Part shown: in pieces, positions 8,425 through 17,979 of the stretch
How positions within the stretch are numbered: the first letter of the stretch is position 1
Layout of the letters: each line of letters starts with the position of its first letter
Origin: Ruminimicrobiellum sp045223915
GTDB taxonomy: Bacteria > Elusimicrobiota > Endomicrobiia > Endomicrobiales > Endomicrobiaceae
DNA length: 64,000 bases
Assembly (NCBI GenBank): GCA_045223915.1
Contig: JBGUZU010000017.1
Coordinates: forward strand, 1-64,000
Direction: 5' to 3'
Program-made: the position numbers and the translations under genes
The notes under the pieces: generated by a model
What the model saw: the letters and a program-made list of their open reading frames with translations, nothing else
What the model was told of the DNA's origin: nothing
The model's database searches: none

Positions 8425-9315
8425 ATGGATACGAATTTTTATCATTTACCGGTTATGTTAAACGAGATAGACCAGTATCTTATGACTAAAGATACCGGTT
8501 ATTATGTTGATTGTACTTTCGGTGGCGGTGGTCATAGTTTATATCTTTTGAACAAATATAACGGAATCAAAATAATAGCTTTTGATCAAGATACTGATTC
8601 TCTAAAAAGATTTAATGAAAATCCCGAACTGCAAAGATTTAAAGACAGAATAATTTTTTGTCACGATAATTTTAGAAACATCGAAAAGAATTTAAACAAA
8701 TTAAATATACCGAAAGTTAACGGACTGCTTGCAGATTTGGGTGTATCATCAAAACAGCTTGATGACAAAACGAGAGGTTTTTCTTTTAATTCCGATGACA
8801 TTCTCGATATGAGAATGAACAAGGAGCAAGAATTAACTGCTTACACCGTAGTAAATACTTTCAGCAAAGAAAATTTGCAAGATATTTTTTTTAAATACGG
8901 TGAAGAAGCTTTTTCAAAACAAATTGCACAAAAAATAGTTGAAGAAAGAGTAAAAGGTAACATTAAAACTTGTAATCAATTAAAAGACATTGTTTGTAAA
9001 GTAAAATGGGCTAAAGGAAAAATTAATCCCGCTACAAAAATATTTCAAGCTTTAAGGATTTATGTTAACGATGAACTTGGAAGTTTACAGGAAATGTTGA
9101 ACAGTATTACAAATATTTTAAATACCGGAGCCAGAGCCGCAATTTTAACTTATCATTCTTTGGAAGACAGAATAGTTAAACAAACTTTTAAAGATGCTAA
9201 GAACTTAAAAATAATAAACAAAAAAGTTATAATTGCAACAGAAAAAGAAATGAAAGAAAACCCGAGAAGCAGAAGTGCAAAGCTTAGGGTTGTGGAAAAA
9301 GAATATGAATGCTAA
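8425..9315 (+). CDS. rsmH: 16S rRNA (cytosine1402-N4)-methyltransferase
   Basis: Methylates C1402 in the ribosomal decoding centre with S-adenosylmethionine. The HLPVML opening and DCTFGGGGHS motif (SAM-binding, about residues 27-36) are diagnostic, as are LADLGVSS and the closing PRSRSAKLRV. The frame is open further upstream to an ATG at 8380, but that lies inside rnpB; the ATG at 8425 gives the usual N-terminus and 296 residues. It opens the division/cell-wall cluster, as in most bacteria; mraZ is not present before it. Confidence 0.93.
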   Translation: MDTNFYHLPVMLNEIDQYLMTKDTGYYVDCTFGGGGHSLYLLNKYNGIKIIAFDQDTDSLKRFNENPELQRFKDRIIFCHDNFRNIEKNLNKLNIPKVNGLLADLGVSSKQLDDKTRGFSFNSDDILDMRMNKEQELTAYTVVNTFSKENLQDIFFKYGEEAFSKQIAQKIVEERVKGNIKTCNQLKDIVCKVKWAKGKINPATKIFQALRIYVNDELGSLQEMLNSITNILNTGARAAILTYHSLEDRIVKQTFKDAKNLKIINKKVIIATEKEMKENPRSRSAKLRVVEKEYEC

Positions 9316-9577
9316 ACAAATAAAAATTATTTTTTTATTAATAATAATATGCTTTATTTTTTATAACATTGTCACCGTACAAATCCGCAGCAAATTAATT
9401 GATTTAAACATACAAATCACAGAACTTGAAGAAAATTACAATATTGTGAAAAGCAAAACAGATTCAATAAAAGGAGAAATAGAATCTTTGCTTTCCATGA
9501 AAAATCTCGCTAATATTGCTAAAGAAAAAAATTTGAAAAAACCTACGAAAGAACAGAAAATAATATTAAAAAAATGA
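9305..9577 (+). CDS. ftsL: FtsL-like septum protein
   Basis: The 90-residue protein has one transmembrane segment (about 7-25) and a periplasmic leucine-rich coiled coil (about 28-65), the topology and size of FtsL. FtsL bridges FtsB/FtsQ to the FtsW-FtsI synthase at the division site. The ATG at 9305 overlaps the end of rsmH and follows GGAAAAAG. Sequence similarity in this family is weak, so the call rests on topology and on position between rsmH and ftsI. Confidence 0.8.
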   Translation: MNAKQIKIIFLLIIICFIFYNIVTVQIRSKLIDLNIQITELEENYNIVKSKTDSIKGEIESLLSMKNLANIAKEKNLKKPTKEQKIILKK

Positions 9578-11490
9578 TAAAAATAAAACAGAACAAGAAG
9601 AAATCTCATTTTTTTAGTTCAACAACTTTAAAAAAATTTTTAAATACGAATTTTTTCTCTGCAGCTACAAGACAAATAATTATTGTAGGGGCATTGTTTT
9701 TACTGTTCACTTTAATAGTACTGAAATTAATAAATTTACAAATATTTCAACATTCCAACAAAGATCAATTTATACAAAGTACGGTATATAAGGAGAACGA
9801 AGAACTTCAACAAAGAGGTTTTATTTTCGATAGAAATAAAAATGTATTAGCAATGAGTGTAAAAACTTATACTTTATCCGTTGATGCAAAAATGATGCCG
9901 GATATAAAAGCAATAGAAAACTTATTGGCAAAATATAATATCCATTTCAGTTCATCAAATTATAAAGCAATAGAGGCTAAAAAAAGATATATTCCCATAC
10001 AATCAAATATTTCGGAAATAACGATTCTTCAAATAAAAGAAGATATTGCCAATGAAAGAAAAAAAATAAGGGCTAGAATAAGGCAATTAAAAAAAGATAT
10101 AAAGCTCCACAAAAAAGATACAGAAAAAAGAGAACAATATCGTGCCGAATTAAACGAAATTAAAGAAGATAAATATATATGTTTAAAAATAGAAGGCAAA
10201 TATAAAAGAATTTATCCCGAAAAAGAATTAGCTGCACATGTAATAGGAAAAGTAAATTCAGAAAACATAGGAACTAACGGTATAGAAAAATTTTGTAATG
10301 AACAACTTAACGGTGAAAAAATAAAAAGACAAAAGATGGTCATTAACAATTATAAAAGTGTATTTTTGGATTCTGTATCGGAAAAAGATATAGAACAATC
10401 TAACGATGTCATTTTAACAATCGACAGGAATCTGCAATTTATTGCCGAAGAAGAACTTGAGAAAGGATTGATAAGGACAAAATCGAAAAAAGGTGTAGCA
10501 ATAATACAAAATCCTCATAACGGTGAAATTCTCGCAATGGCATCATTACCTAAATATAATCCTGAAGAAAAAGTTGCAAAACAAGAATACTTAATCAACA
10601 ATGCAATAGGTTTTTCCGCAGAGCCGGGTTCAACTTTTAAAATAGTTATTTTATCTACGGTTCTTGATCAAGGCATATTTAAATTGACGGATAAAGTATA
10701 TTGCGAAAACGGAAATTTTAAGATTTTCGGACAAACAATACACGACCACGATGGTCAAAAAACAATAACAGTCCAACAAATATTGGAGCAATCATCAAAC
10801 GTCGGCACATCAAAACTTGCATTGAAAACGGACAACAATATATTTTATAACTATATAAGAAACTTCGGTTTTAATTCACGAACAGGAATAGAATTAACGG
10901 GAGAAGAAAAAGGAATTTTATCCCCCGTAAACAAATGGAGTAAAATAAGTCCGTGTTCGTTATCTTTCGGACAAGAATTGTTTGTTACTCCGTTACAGAC
11001 AATAGGAGCATATTCAACCGTAGCCAACGGCGGAACTCTTTTAAAGCCCAAAATTATAAAAGCTATTGCCGACAAAGAGTTCACGGAAACGGAAGTAGTA
11101 AGGAAACATGTTATAAGCGAGGATACGGCATATAAAGTAAGGCAAGCCTTACGAGGTGTTGTCGTAAACGGAACCGGAAAATCTGCAAGGGTTCCGGGAT
11201 ATTCCGCTGGCGGCAAAACGGGAACAGCACAAAAATTTGATCAACAATTAAGAAAATATTCAAAGAAAAATTATATGGCATCTTTCTGCGGAATGTTACC
11301 TGCGATGAATCCGGAAATTGTAATTCTTGTTATATATGATGAACCTTACGGAGATGAATATTATGCATCCACCGTAGCGGCACCTGTTTTCTCAAAAATA
11401 GCACAAAGAGCCGCCGAGTATCTTAAAATTGAACCGGATATACCGGAAGATTTTATCGAAAAGAAAAACAAAAAAGGAGCAAAAAAATGA
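9574..11490 (+). CDS. ftsI: Septal peptidoglycan transpeptidase (class B PBP, FtsI/PBP3)
   Basis: Crosslinks septal peptidoglycan in the periplasm. One N-terminal transmembrane helix (about 34-54), a dimerisation/pedestal domain, then the penicillin-binding domain with all three active-site motifs: S353-TFK (catalytic serine), S407-S-N409 and K548-TG. At 638 residues it is slightly long. Residues about 148-190 hold an extra Lys/Arg/Glu-rich helical stretch where relatives have a short linker. The ATG overlaps the ftsL stop (ATGA), and murE overlaps its end, so translation is coupled. Its partner FtsW is six genes downstream. Confidence 0.93.
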   Translation: MIKIKQNKKKSHFFSSTTLKKFLNTNFFSAATRQIIIVGALFLLFTLIVLKLINLQIFQHSNKDQFIQSTVYKENEELQQRGFIFDRNKNVLAMSVKTYTLSVDAKMMPDIKAIENLLAKYNIHFSSSNYKAIEAKKRYIPIQSNISEITILQIKEDIANERKKIRARIRQLKKDIKLHKKDTEKREQYRAELNEIKEDKYICLKIEGKYKRIYPEKELAAHVIGKVNSENIGTNGIEKFCNEQLNGEKIKRQKMVINNYKSVFLDSVSEKDIEQSNDVILTIDRNLQFIAEEELEKGLIRTKSKKGVAIIQNPHNGEILAMASLPKYNPEEKVAKQEYLINNAIGFSAEPGSTFKIVILSTVLDQGIFKLTDKVYCENGNFKIFGQTIHDHDGQKTITVQQILEQSSNVGTSKLALKTDNNIFYNYIRNFGFNSRTGIELTGEEKGILSPVNKWSKISPCSLSFGQELFVTPLQTIGAYSTVANGGTLLKPKIIKAIADKEFTETEVVRKHVISEDTAYKVRQALRGVVVNGTGKSARVPGYSAGGKTGTAQKFDQQLRKYSKKNYMASFCGMLPAMNPEIVILVIYDEPYGDEYYASTVAAPVFSKIAQRAAEYLKIEPDIPEDFIEKKNKKGAKK

Positions 11491-12971
11491 ATTTAAATGT
11501 TTTGCTTGAAGCCATAAAAGTTAAAGAAATTTTCGGGAATACAAATATAGACATTAAGGGTTTGTCTTATGATTCAAGAAAAGTTTCTGCCGGAGACATT
11601 TTTTTTGCTTTAAACGGTACACACACAAACGGAATAGAATTTGCAGATCAAGCTATTTCAAAAGGTGCAATTTGTATAATTTCAAGCACAAAAATAGATA
11701 ATTGCAAGTGTACAAACTTAGTTGTAGATGATGTCTTTTCCTGTATGTCAAAAATAAGTGCAAAATTTTACGACTACCCGGATAAAAAATTAACTATCAT
11801 CGGTGTTACCGGAACTAACGGCAAAACATCAATAACATATATGACAGAATCAATATTTAAAAACTTAAACATAAATATAGGTGTAATAGGGACCATAAGT
11901 TACAGATATGCAAATGTTGTTATTGATGCACCCAACACGACTCCCCAATCTTTGGACTTATATAAAATGATGTCTGAAATGGTTAAATCAAATATAAAAT
12001 ATTTAATAATGGAAGTTTCTTCTCACTCTTTGGAATTGGGCAGAGTTTCCGGAATAGAATTCGATATTGCCGTTTTCACTAATTTAACTCAGGATCATCT
12101 TGATTTTCATAAAAATATGGATAATTATTTCAATGCAAAAAAAAGACTGTTTTATTCACTATCGCAAAACTTAAAAAACAATAAAAAGTTTGCTATAATT
12201 AATTCCGATGATTTTTACGGAAAAAAGCTTTTAGACGATTCACAAATTTCAGCTACTAAAATTTCTTACTCGACAATCTCTAAATACGGTGATTTGTTTT
12301 GTTTTGCAAAAGATATTTTGTTGAGTAACAAACAGAGTTCTTTTAATTTTGATTCTGTATTCGGTAACGCCAATATAGAAGTAAATCATATAGGATTGCA
12401 CAACATATACAATGTTCTTGCCGTAATATGCATTTGTATAGCGGTAGGAATCAAATTAGAAAAAATTGTTGAATTTTTAAAATATATGACAGGTGCACCC
12501 GGACGACTTGAATTGATAAAAAGCAATAAAGATTTTTCAGTATTAGTTGATTATGCTCATACCGATGATGCTTTAAAAAATGTATTAACGGCAATAAAAA
12601 ATTTAAATCCCGCAAAAATTATTACTGTGTTCGGTTGCGGCGGAAACAGAGATAAAACCAAAAGGCCGAAAATGGCAAAAGTTGCATGCAGCATGAGTGA
12701 TTTTGTTTTTATCACATCGGATAATCCCAGAGAAGAAGATCCTGTTGAGATAACAAAAGATATTGAAGCCGGTGCAAAAGAAATTAATAAAACAAATTAT
12801 AAAATTATAGTAGACAGAAAAGAAGCTATAAAGCAAGCACTCCTTGCGGCAAAGGAAAAAGATGTAGTTTTAATAGCCGGTAAGGGACATGAAAATTATC
12901 AGATAATAGGAAGGACAAAAGTTCATTTTGACGATAGAGAAACTGCTTCCGAAATATTAAATAAAATTTAG
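11487..12971 (+). CDS. murE: UDP-MurNAc-L-Ala-D-Glu-meso-diaminopimelate ligase
   Basis: Adds the third stem-peptide residue in the cytoplasm using ATP. The Mur-ligase P-loop GVTGTNGKT is at residues 106-114. The specificity motif DNPR (residues 412-415) followed by EEDP is the signature of meso-diaminopimelate rather than lysine ligases, so the peptidoglycan should be of the meso-DAP type. Length 494 is normal. It overlaps ftsI by 4 bases; murF follows after 10 bases. Confidence 0.93.
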   Translation: MNLNVLLEAIKVKEIFGNTNIDIKGLSYDSRKVSAGDIFFALNGTHTNGIEFADQAISKGAICIISSTKIDNCKCTNLVVDDVFSCMSKISAKFYDYPDKKLTIIGVTGTNGKTSITYMTESIFKNLNINIGVIGTISYRYANVVIDAPNTTPQSLDLYKMMSEMVKSNIKYLIMEVSSHSLELGRVSGIEFDIAVFTNLTQDHLDFHKNMDNYFNAKKRLFYSLSQNLKNNKKFAIINSDDFYGKKLLDDSQISATKISYSTISKYGDLFCFAKDILLSNKQSSFNFDSVFGNANIEVNHIGLHNIYNVLAVICICIAVGIKLEKIVEFLKYMTGAPGRLELIKSNKDFSVLVDYAHTDDALKNVLTAIKNLNPAKIITVFGCGGNRDKTKRPKMAKVACSMSDFVFITSDNPREEDPVEITKDIEAGAKEINKTNYKIIVDRKEAIKQALLAAKEKDVVLIAGKGHENYQIIGRTKVHFDDRETASEILNKI

Positions 12972-12981
12972 GTAATATAAA

Positions 12982-14388
12982 ATGGAAAATTTTTATTTGA
13001 TGGACTTAATAAATGCCGTAAACGGTTCTTTTGTTATAGGAAATCCGCATTTACCGATAAGAGAAATAAGTATAGATACAAGAACAATTAAAGAAGGGTC
13101 TTTATTTTTCGCAATAAAAGGAAAAACGTTAGACGGCCATGACTTTATAAGAGATGCTATAGAAAAGAAAGTTTCTGCCATAGTTTATTCCAAAGAAGAT
13201 ATGAATTTTGAAAACTTATTTCCTACAATTCCTTCGTTAGTAAAAGTAAAAGATACTTCTCTTGCATTAGAACAACTCGCTAAAGCATACAGAAAAAGGT
13301 TTAATCTTTTACACTGTGCCGCAATTACAGGTTCAAACGGAAAGACAACCACAAAAGAAATGTTATCTTCAATATTCAGGCAAAAAGGTAAAACATTGTC
13401 CAATCAGGGAAATTTCAATAATAGAATAGGAGTTCCGTTAACCTTATTTAATCTTACAAGTGATACAGAATATGCAGCGATAGAAATAGGGACTTCCGAA
13501 TTCGGTGAAATAAAAGCTTTGACGGACATTGTAGTTCCTCATTGCGGGATAATAACAAATATAGGAAATTCTCATTTAGAATTTTTTAAAACGCCCGAAA
13601 AAGTGTTGCAGGAAAAAATGACATTAATAGATGGTATAGCCGACGATGGCTTTATAGCTCTAAACAACGATAATCCTTACCTGAAAAATCTTATACCTCA
13701 AGTATCAAAAAAAGTTATTACCTTCGGATTATATAATGGTGCGGATGTTTATGCTAAAAACATAAAACTATGGTTAGATAAACCTCTGTTTGATATGTAT
13801 ATTGACGGAAACAAAGAAACAATCGAACTGCCGATAAAAGGTAAATTTAACATATTTAATGCATTGGGTGCGGCTGCCGTTGCTTACGGACTTGGATTTT
13901 CTTTTAAAGAAATACAAGAAGGTCTGGCAAAATGTACTCCTCCCAAGATGAGAATGCAATCGTATTCATTGAACAACGGAGCTATTATTATAAATGATGC
14001 TTACAACGCAAACCCTACATCGATGCACGAATCAATAAAAAGTTTGTCGCAATCTTATCCTAACAGAGAAATTCTTTTAGTTTTAGGTGATATGTTGGAA
14101 TTAGGAGAAAAATCTCCGGACTATCATGCCGAATTAGGAAGATATATCAATTCTTTACCAAACATAAAAACAGTTTATTTGTTCGGTGATTTGGTTAATT
14201 ATTTAAAAGAAGAGCTCACTGACAAAAAATCAAAATATTTTATATCAAAAACAATTCTTTGTGAAGAAATAATAAATGATATAACGGAAAACACATTGGT
14301 ATTTATAAAAGGTTCAAGAGGAATGAAGCTTGATGAAGTTTATAATGAAATTATTGCCACAGATAAAATTAAAAGAGGATTGAAATAA
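12982..14388 (+). CDS. murF: UDP-MurNAc-tripeptide D-alanyl-D-alanine ligase
   Basis: Adds D-Ala-D-Ala to complete the UDP-MurNAc pentapeptide. The 468 residues contain the ATP-binding ITGSNGKTT (about 115-123), the NNRIGVPLTL region, and the NDAYNANPTSM motif typical of MurF. The start follows GGTAATATAAA closely after murE. It is directly followed by mraY, which uses its product. Confidence 0.93.
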   Translation: MENFYLMDLINAVNGSFVIGNPHLPIREISIDTRTIKEGSLFFAIKGKTLDGHDFIRDAIEKKVSAIVYSKEDMNFENLFPTIPSLVKVKDTSLALEQLAKAYRKRFNLLHCAAITGSNGKTTTKEMLSSIFRQKGKTLSNQGNFNNRIGVPLTLFNLTSDTEYAAIEIGTSEFGEIKALTDIVVPHCGIITNIGNSHLEFFKTPEKVLQEKMTLIDGIADDGFIALNNDNPYLKNLIPQVSKKVITFGLYNGADVYAKNIKLWLDKPLFDMYIDGNKETIELPIKGKFNIFNALGAAAVAYGLGFSFKEIQEGLAKCTPPKMRMQSYSLNNGAIIINDAYNANPTSMHESIKSLSQSYPNREILLVLGDMLELGEKSPDYHAELGRYINSLPNIKTVYLFGDLVNYLKEELTDKKSKYFISKTILCEEIINDITENTLVFIKGSRGMKLDEVYNEIIATDKIKRGLK

Positions 14389-14389
14389 A

Positions 14390-15463
14390 ATGTTTTATTA
14401 TATTTTCTATACATTGTGTAATATAAATCTTTTTCAATATATCACGTTTAGAGCCGGCGGAGCAATTCTAACAAGTTTGATAATAACATTTTTAATAGCT
14501 CCGGCAATAATAAGAAATCTAAAAAAATATAAAATCGGCCAAATAGTAAGAAATGACGGTCCCAAAACACACCAAGTAAAATCCGGGACAACAACAATGG
14601 GTGGAATAATAATATTGATATCCTTGCTGATATCCACATTTTTATGGGCAAGACTGGATAACGACTTTATTTTATGGTTAATAGCAGCAACTATATATTT
14701 CGGAATGATAGGTTTTGTAGACGATTATCTAAAATTGGTAAAAAAGAATCCAAAAGGATTGTCCGCAAGAAAAAAATTATTGTTTCAATCAATATTTGCA
14801 ATACTCGTAATAGTATATCTTTATTTTTATCCGACGAATACGCAATATGCCACATCCTTAAATATTCCTTATTTAAAAACAACTTTTATAGAATTATCTT
14901 TTTTATATTTTGTATTAATATTTCTTGTTATAGTAGGAAGTTCCAATGCCGTTAATTTAACTGACGGACTCGACGGACTTGCGACAGGAAACATTATAAT
15001 CGCAGCCGTAACACTCGCAATTTTTTCTTATCTGATAGGCCATTCCCACATAAGCTCTTATTTAAAAGTTCCTTATGTTACAGGTGCAGGAGAAATTTCT
15101 GTATTTTTAATGGCTTTATTCGGTTCCGGATTAGGCTTTTTATGGTACAATTCATATCCTGCAGAAATATTTATGGGTGATACCGGCAGCTTGTGTTTAG
15201 GCGGGCTTTTAGGGTTATCTGCCGTGTTTATTAAACAAGAACTTATTCTTTTTATATTAGGAGGAATATTTGTAGCAGAAGCATTATCTGTCATGATACA
15301 AGTTTCCGTTTTCAAAAGAACACAAAAAAGAGTTTTCAGAATGGCACCGTTACATCATCATTTTGAATTAGGCGGTCTTGCGGAAACAAAAGTAACGATA
15401 AGATTTTGGATAATAGGAATAGTCCTTGCTATTATAGCAATTGCTTCTCTTAAATTAAGATAA
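14390..15463 (+). CDS. mraY: Phospho-MurNAc-pentapeptide transferase
   Basis: Transfers phospho-MurNAc-pentapeptide to undecaprenyl phosphate, making lipid I in the inner membrane. The 357 residues form about ten hydrophobic helices. Conserved motifs seen: DDYLK, NLTDGLDGLA (N189 to about 198, with catalytic aspartates), FMGDTGSL and the histidine-rich MAPLHHHFE loop. It begins one base after the murF stop. Confidence 0.95.
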   Translation: MFYYIFYTLCNINLFQYITFRAGGAILTSLIITFLIAPAIIRNLKKYKIGQIVRNDGPKTHQVKSGTTTMGGIIILISLLISTFLWARLDNDFILWLIAATIYFGMIGFVDDYLKLVKKNPKGLSARKKLLFQSIFAILVIVYLYFYPTNTQYATSLNIPYLKTTFIELSFLYFVLIFLVIVGSSNAVNLTDGLDGLATGNIIIAAVTLAIFSYLIGHSHISSYLKVPYVTGAGEISVFLMALFGSGLGFLWYNSYPAEIFMGDTGSLCLGGLLGLSAVFIKQELILFILGGIFVAEALSVMIQVSVFKRTQKRVFRMAPLHHHFELGGLAETKVTIRFWIIGIVLAIIAIASLKLR

Positions 15464-15467
15464 CATC

Positions 15468-16802
15468 ATGCTAAAAAACAAAGACATTAAAATTACTGTT
15501 TTGGGATTGGGAAAATCCGGTATTGCTTGTGCAAATTTAGCGGTGACCAAAGGTTATAGTGTGTTTGCCAGTGACAGCGGTAAAAGAAGAACACATAAAC
15601 AAATGAAGTTAAATAAAAAAGTTGAAGTTGAATTCGGAGAACATTCTTCAAAAGTTCTTGATAGCGATATAATAATAAAAAGTCCGGGATTACCGAATGA
15701 TCTTAATATTTTAAAACACGCACGGAAACAAGAAATTCCTGTTTTTAGTGAACTTGATTTTGCATTAAATTTTGCAAAACCTAAAAAAATAATTGCAGTT
15801 ACGGGAACCAACGGTAAAACAACAACAACGACTTTAATTTATGAAATAATAAAAAAAGGATATAAAAACACATTCGTTGCAGGTAATATAGGTTTTCCGA
15901 TATCCGAAGTTGTAACAAAATTAAATTCTAAATCTATTTTAGTTTTAGAATTGTCTTCTTATCAACTTGAAGATTCCCCTTACTTTAAACCTAATATTAG
16001 CGTTAGCATGAACATTACCCCCGATCATTTAAAGCATCATCACACAATGGCAAATTATGTGAAAGCTAAAGCCAATATTTTTATAAATCAAAAAAAGCAA
16101 GATTATGCGATATACAATTATGCAGATAAATATTTAAAAAAATCAATTTTAAAAACAAAAGCAACCAGATTTGAATTTAACTGCAACAAAACAAAAAATT
16201 GTACTTATTACAAAGACGGAACAATTTATTTAAAGAAGAATAACAAAACAATAAAACTTAATCCTAAAATAAATATTCCGGGCAAACACAACATAGATAA
16301 CATACTTGCATCTGTTGCTGCAAGTTACCTTGCCGGAACAAAAAAATCCGTAATTGAAAGAGTAATATCAGGTTTTAAAGGTGTAGAACATAGAATAGAA
16401 TTTGTAAAAGAAATAAACGGTGTAAAATATTATAATGATTCCAAAGGAACAAATGTGGATTCTACAAAAGTTGCTCTTGAATCTTTCGATAAAAACATTC
16501 AACTTATATTGGGTGGCCAAGATAAAGGCAGTCCGTATAAACCCATTTTTAACCTTATTAAGAAAAAAGTAAAAAATATATTTTTAATAGGTGAAGCAAC
16601 AAACATTATAAAAAAGCAGCTTAAAGGAGCTGCCAAAATGACGGAATGCGAAACATTATCAAATGCAATAAAGAAAATACATTCCGTTGCCGAAAAAGGT
16701 GATATTGTATTGTTTTCCCCCGCATGTGCATCTTTCGATCAGTTCAACGATTTTGAACATAGAGGAAGAGAATTCAAAAAATTTGTTTTGGCAATAAAAT
16801 AA
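15468..16802 (+). CDS. murD: UDP-MurNAc-L-alanine:D-glutamate ligase
   Basis: Adds D-Glu to UDP-MurNAc-L-Ala. N-terminal Rossmann motif GLGKSGIA (13-20) binds the UDP substrate; the ATP site TGTNGKTTT is at about 112-120; NDSKGTN and SPACASFDQF match MurD C-terminal motifs. Length 444 is normal. The spacing of 4 bases to mraY and 1 base to ftsW marks one operon. Confidence 0.93.
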   Translation: MLKNKDIKITVLGLGKSGIACANLAVTKGYSVFASDSGKRRTHKQMKLNKKVEVEFGEHSSKVLDSDIIIKSPGLPNDLNILKHARKQEIPVFSELDFALNFAKPKKIIAVTGTNGKTTTTTLIYEIIKKGYKNTFVAGNIGFPISEVVTKLNSKSILVLELSSYQLEDSPYFKPNISVSMNITPDHLKHHHTMANYVKAKANIFINQKKQDYAIYNYADKYLKKSILKTKATRFEFNCNKTKNCTYYKDGTIYLKKNNKTIKLNPKINIPGKHNIDNILASVAASYLAGTKKSVIERVISGFKGVEHRIEFVKEINGVKYYNDSKGTNVDSTKVALESFDKNIQLILGGQDKGSPYKPIFNLIKKKVKNIFLIGEATNIIKKQLKGAAKMTECETLSNAIKKIHSVAEKGDIVLFSPACASFDQFNDFEHRGREFKKFVLAIK

Positions 16803-16803
16803 T

Positions 16804-17979
16804 ATGGCAAAATTATTTTTTAATAATTTTATCGTTAATAATTTTAAAAAGAACAAGGATGCCCGATATCTATCATATATTACTTTAGGACTTATCGTCA
16901 TAGGAATATTAGCAGTTTCCTCTTGTAGCGCAATGGTAAACATAAATGCTCCTCTTGATTGCATAACAAAACATTTTATTAATATAGGACTGGGATTTAT
17001 ACTTTTTATTACAGCTTCTTTTTTTAACTATAAAAAATATAAAAACTTCAATCTGCCGTTATTTATCATAACTACATTATTATTGTTATCCACTCCTTTT
17101 TTTAGAGAAATAAACGGTGCTCACAGATGGATAAATCTCGGTTTTTTTAATTTTCAGCCTTCGGAACTGGCAAAACTTGTATTAATTATAATAATGGCAA
17201 ATTTCCTAAGCAGACATAAACATCATATAAATACATGGAGTGCCAATGTCTTTCCATGTATATATTTAACGGTCTTCGCTTTCATTATATTTATTTTACA
17301 AAGTGATTTCGGAACGGCTTTTTTACTTTTTGTTATATGGGCTTCAATGCTTTTTATAGCCAAAATCGACACAAAAAGAATTCTTATAATTTTTCTTGCA
17401 TGCATATTGGCTATATCGGTAGCGATAGCAATAAAGCCTTATAGAAGAAAAAGAGTATTAACATATTGTAAACCTATTATTCAGTTTTTTTTGAACAAAA
17501 AAGATATTGATTCCGAAAAGGCAAGTATAGAAAAAATTAAAGATTCCGACTCTTATAATACGGATATAGCTTTTGCTGCTTTCGGTTCCGGAGGATGGCA
17601 TGGAAAAGGCGCAGGAAAAAGCGATACAAAATTAAGATATTTACCGGAAAAACAAACCGATTACATTTTCCCGATAATAGGAGAAGAATACGGACTTTTG
17701 GGAACATTGGTTACGGTTTTCCTTTTTATTCTCTTCACAAAAATAGCATTATCAATAAACAATAAATGTAAAGATGATTTCGGTAAATTTTTATCTTTCG
17801 GTATAATGTTAACCATAACAGGACAAGCTCTTATAAATATGGGAATGACAACCGGAATTTTCCCGTCAAAAGGAATTCCTTTGCCTTTCATTTCTTACGG
17901 AGGTTCTGCTATGCTTATAAATTGTTATATGGTTGGAATACTTATTAATATTGCAAGGACTAATAATAAAATATTATGA
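16804..17979 (+). CDS. ftsW: SEDS-family septal peptidoglycan polymerase FtsW
   Basis: Polymerises lipid II glycan chains at the septum together with FtsI. The 391 residues have about ten hydrophobic helices; the conserved FNFQPSELAKL segment and the C-terminal PFISYGGSA motif are clear. The sequence between (GKGAGKSDTKLRYLPEKQTDYIF broken over the extracellular loop) matches the loop carrying the catalytic aspartate region of SEDS proteins. Its stop overlaps the murG start by 4 bases. Confidence 0.92.
   Translation: MAKLFFNNFIVNNFKKNKDARYLSYITLGLIVIGILAVSSCSAMVNINAPLDCITKHFINIGLGFILFITASFFNYKKYKNFNLPLFIITTLLLLSTPFFREINGAHRWINLGFFNFQPSELAKLVLIIIMANFLSRHKHHINTWSANVFPCIYLTVFAFIIFILQSDFGTAFLLFVIWASMLFIAKIDTKRILIIFLACILAISVAIAIKPYRRKRVLTYCKPIIQFFLNKKDIDSEKASIEKIKDSDSYNTDIAFAAFGSGGWHGKGAGKSDTKLRYLPEKQTDYIFPIIGEEYGLLGTLVTVFLFILFTKIALSINNKCKDDFGKFLSFGIMLTITGQALINMGMTTGIFPSKGIPLPFISYGGSAMLINCYMVGILINIARTNNKIL

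Noticed and set aside
10851..11216. Minus-strand frame of 121 residues inside ftsI
   Set aside because: It is antisense to the transpeptidase domain, whose motifs are intact on the plus strand.
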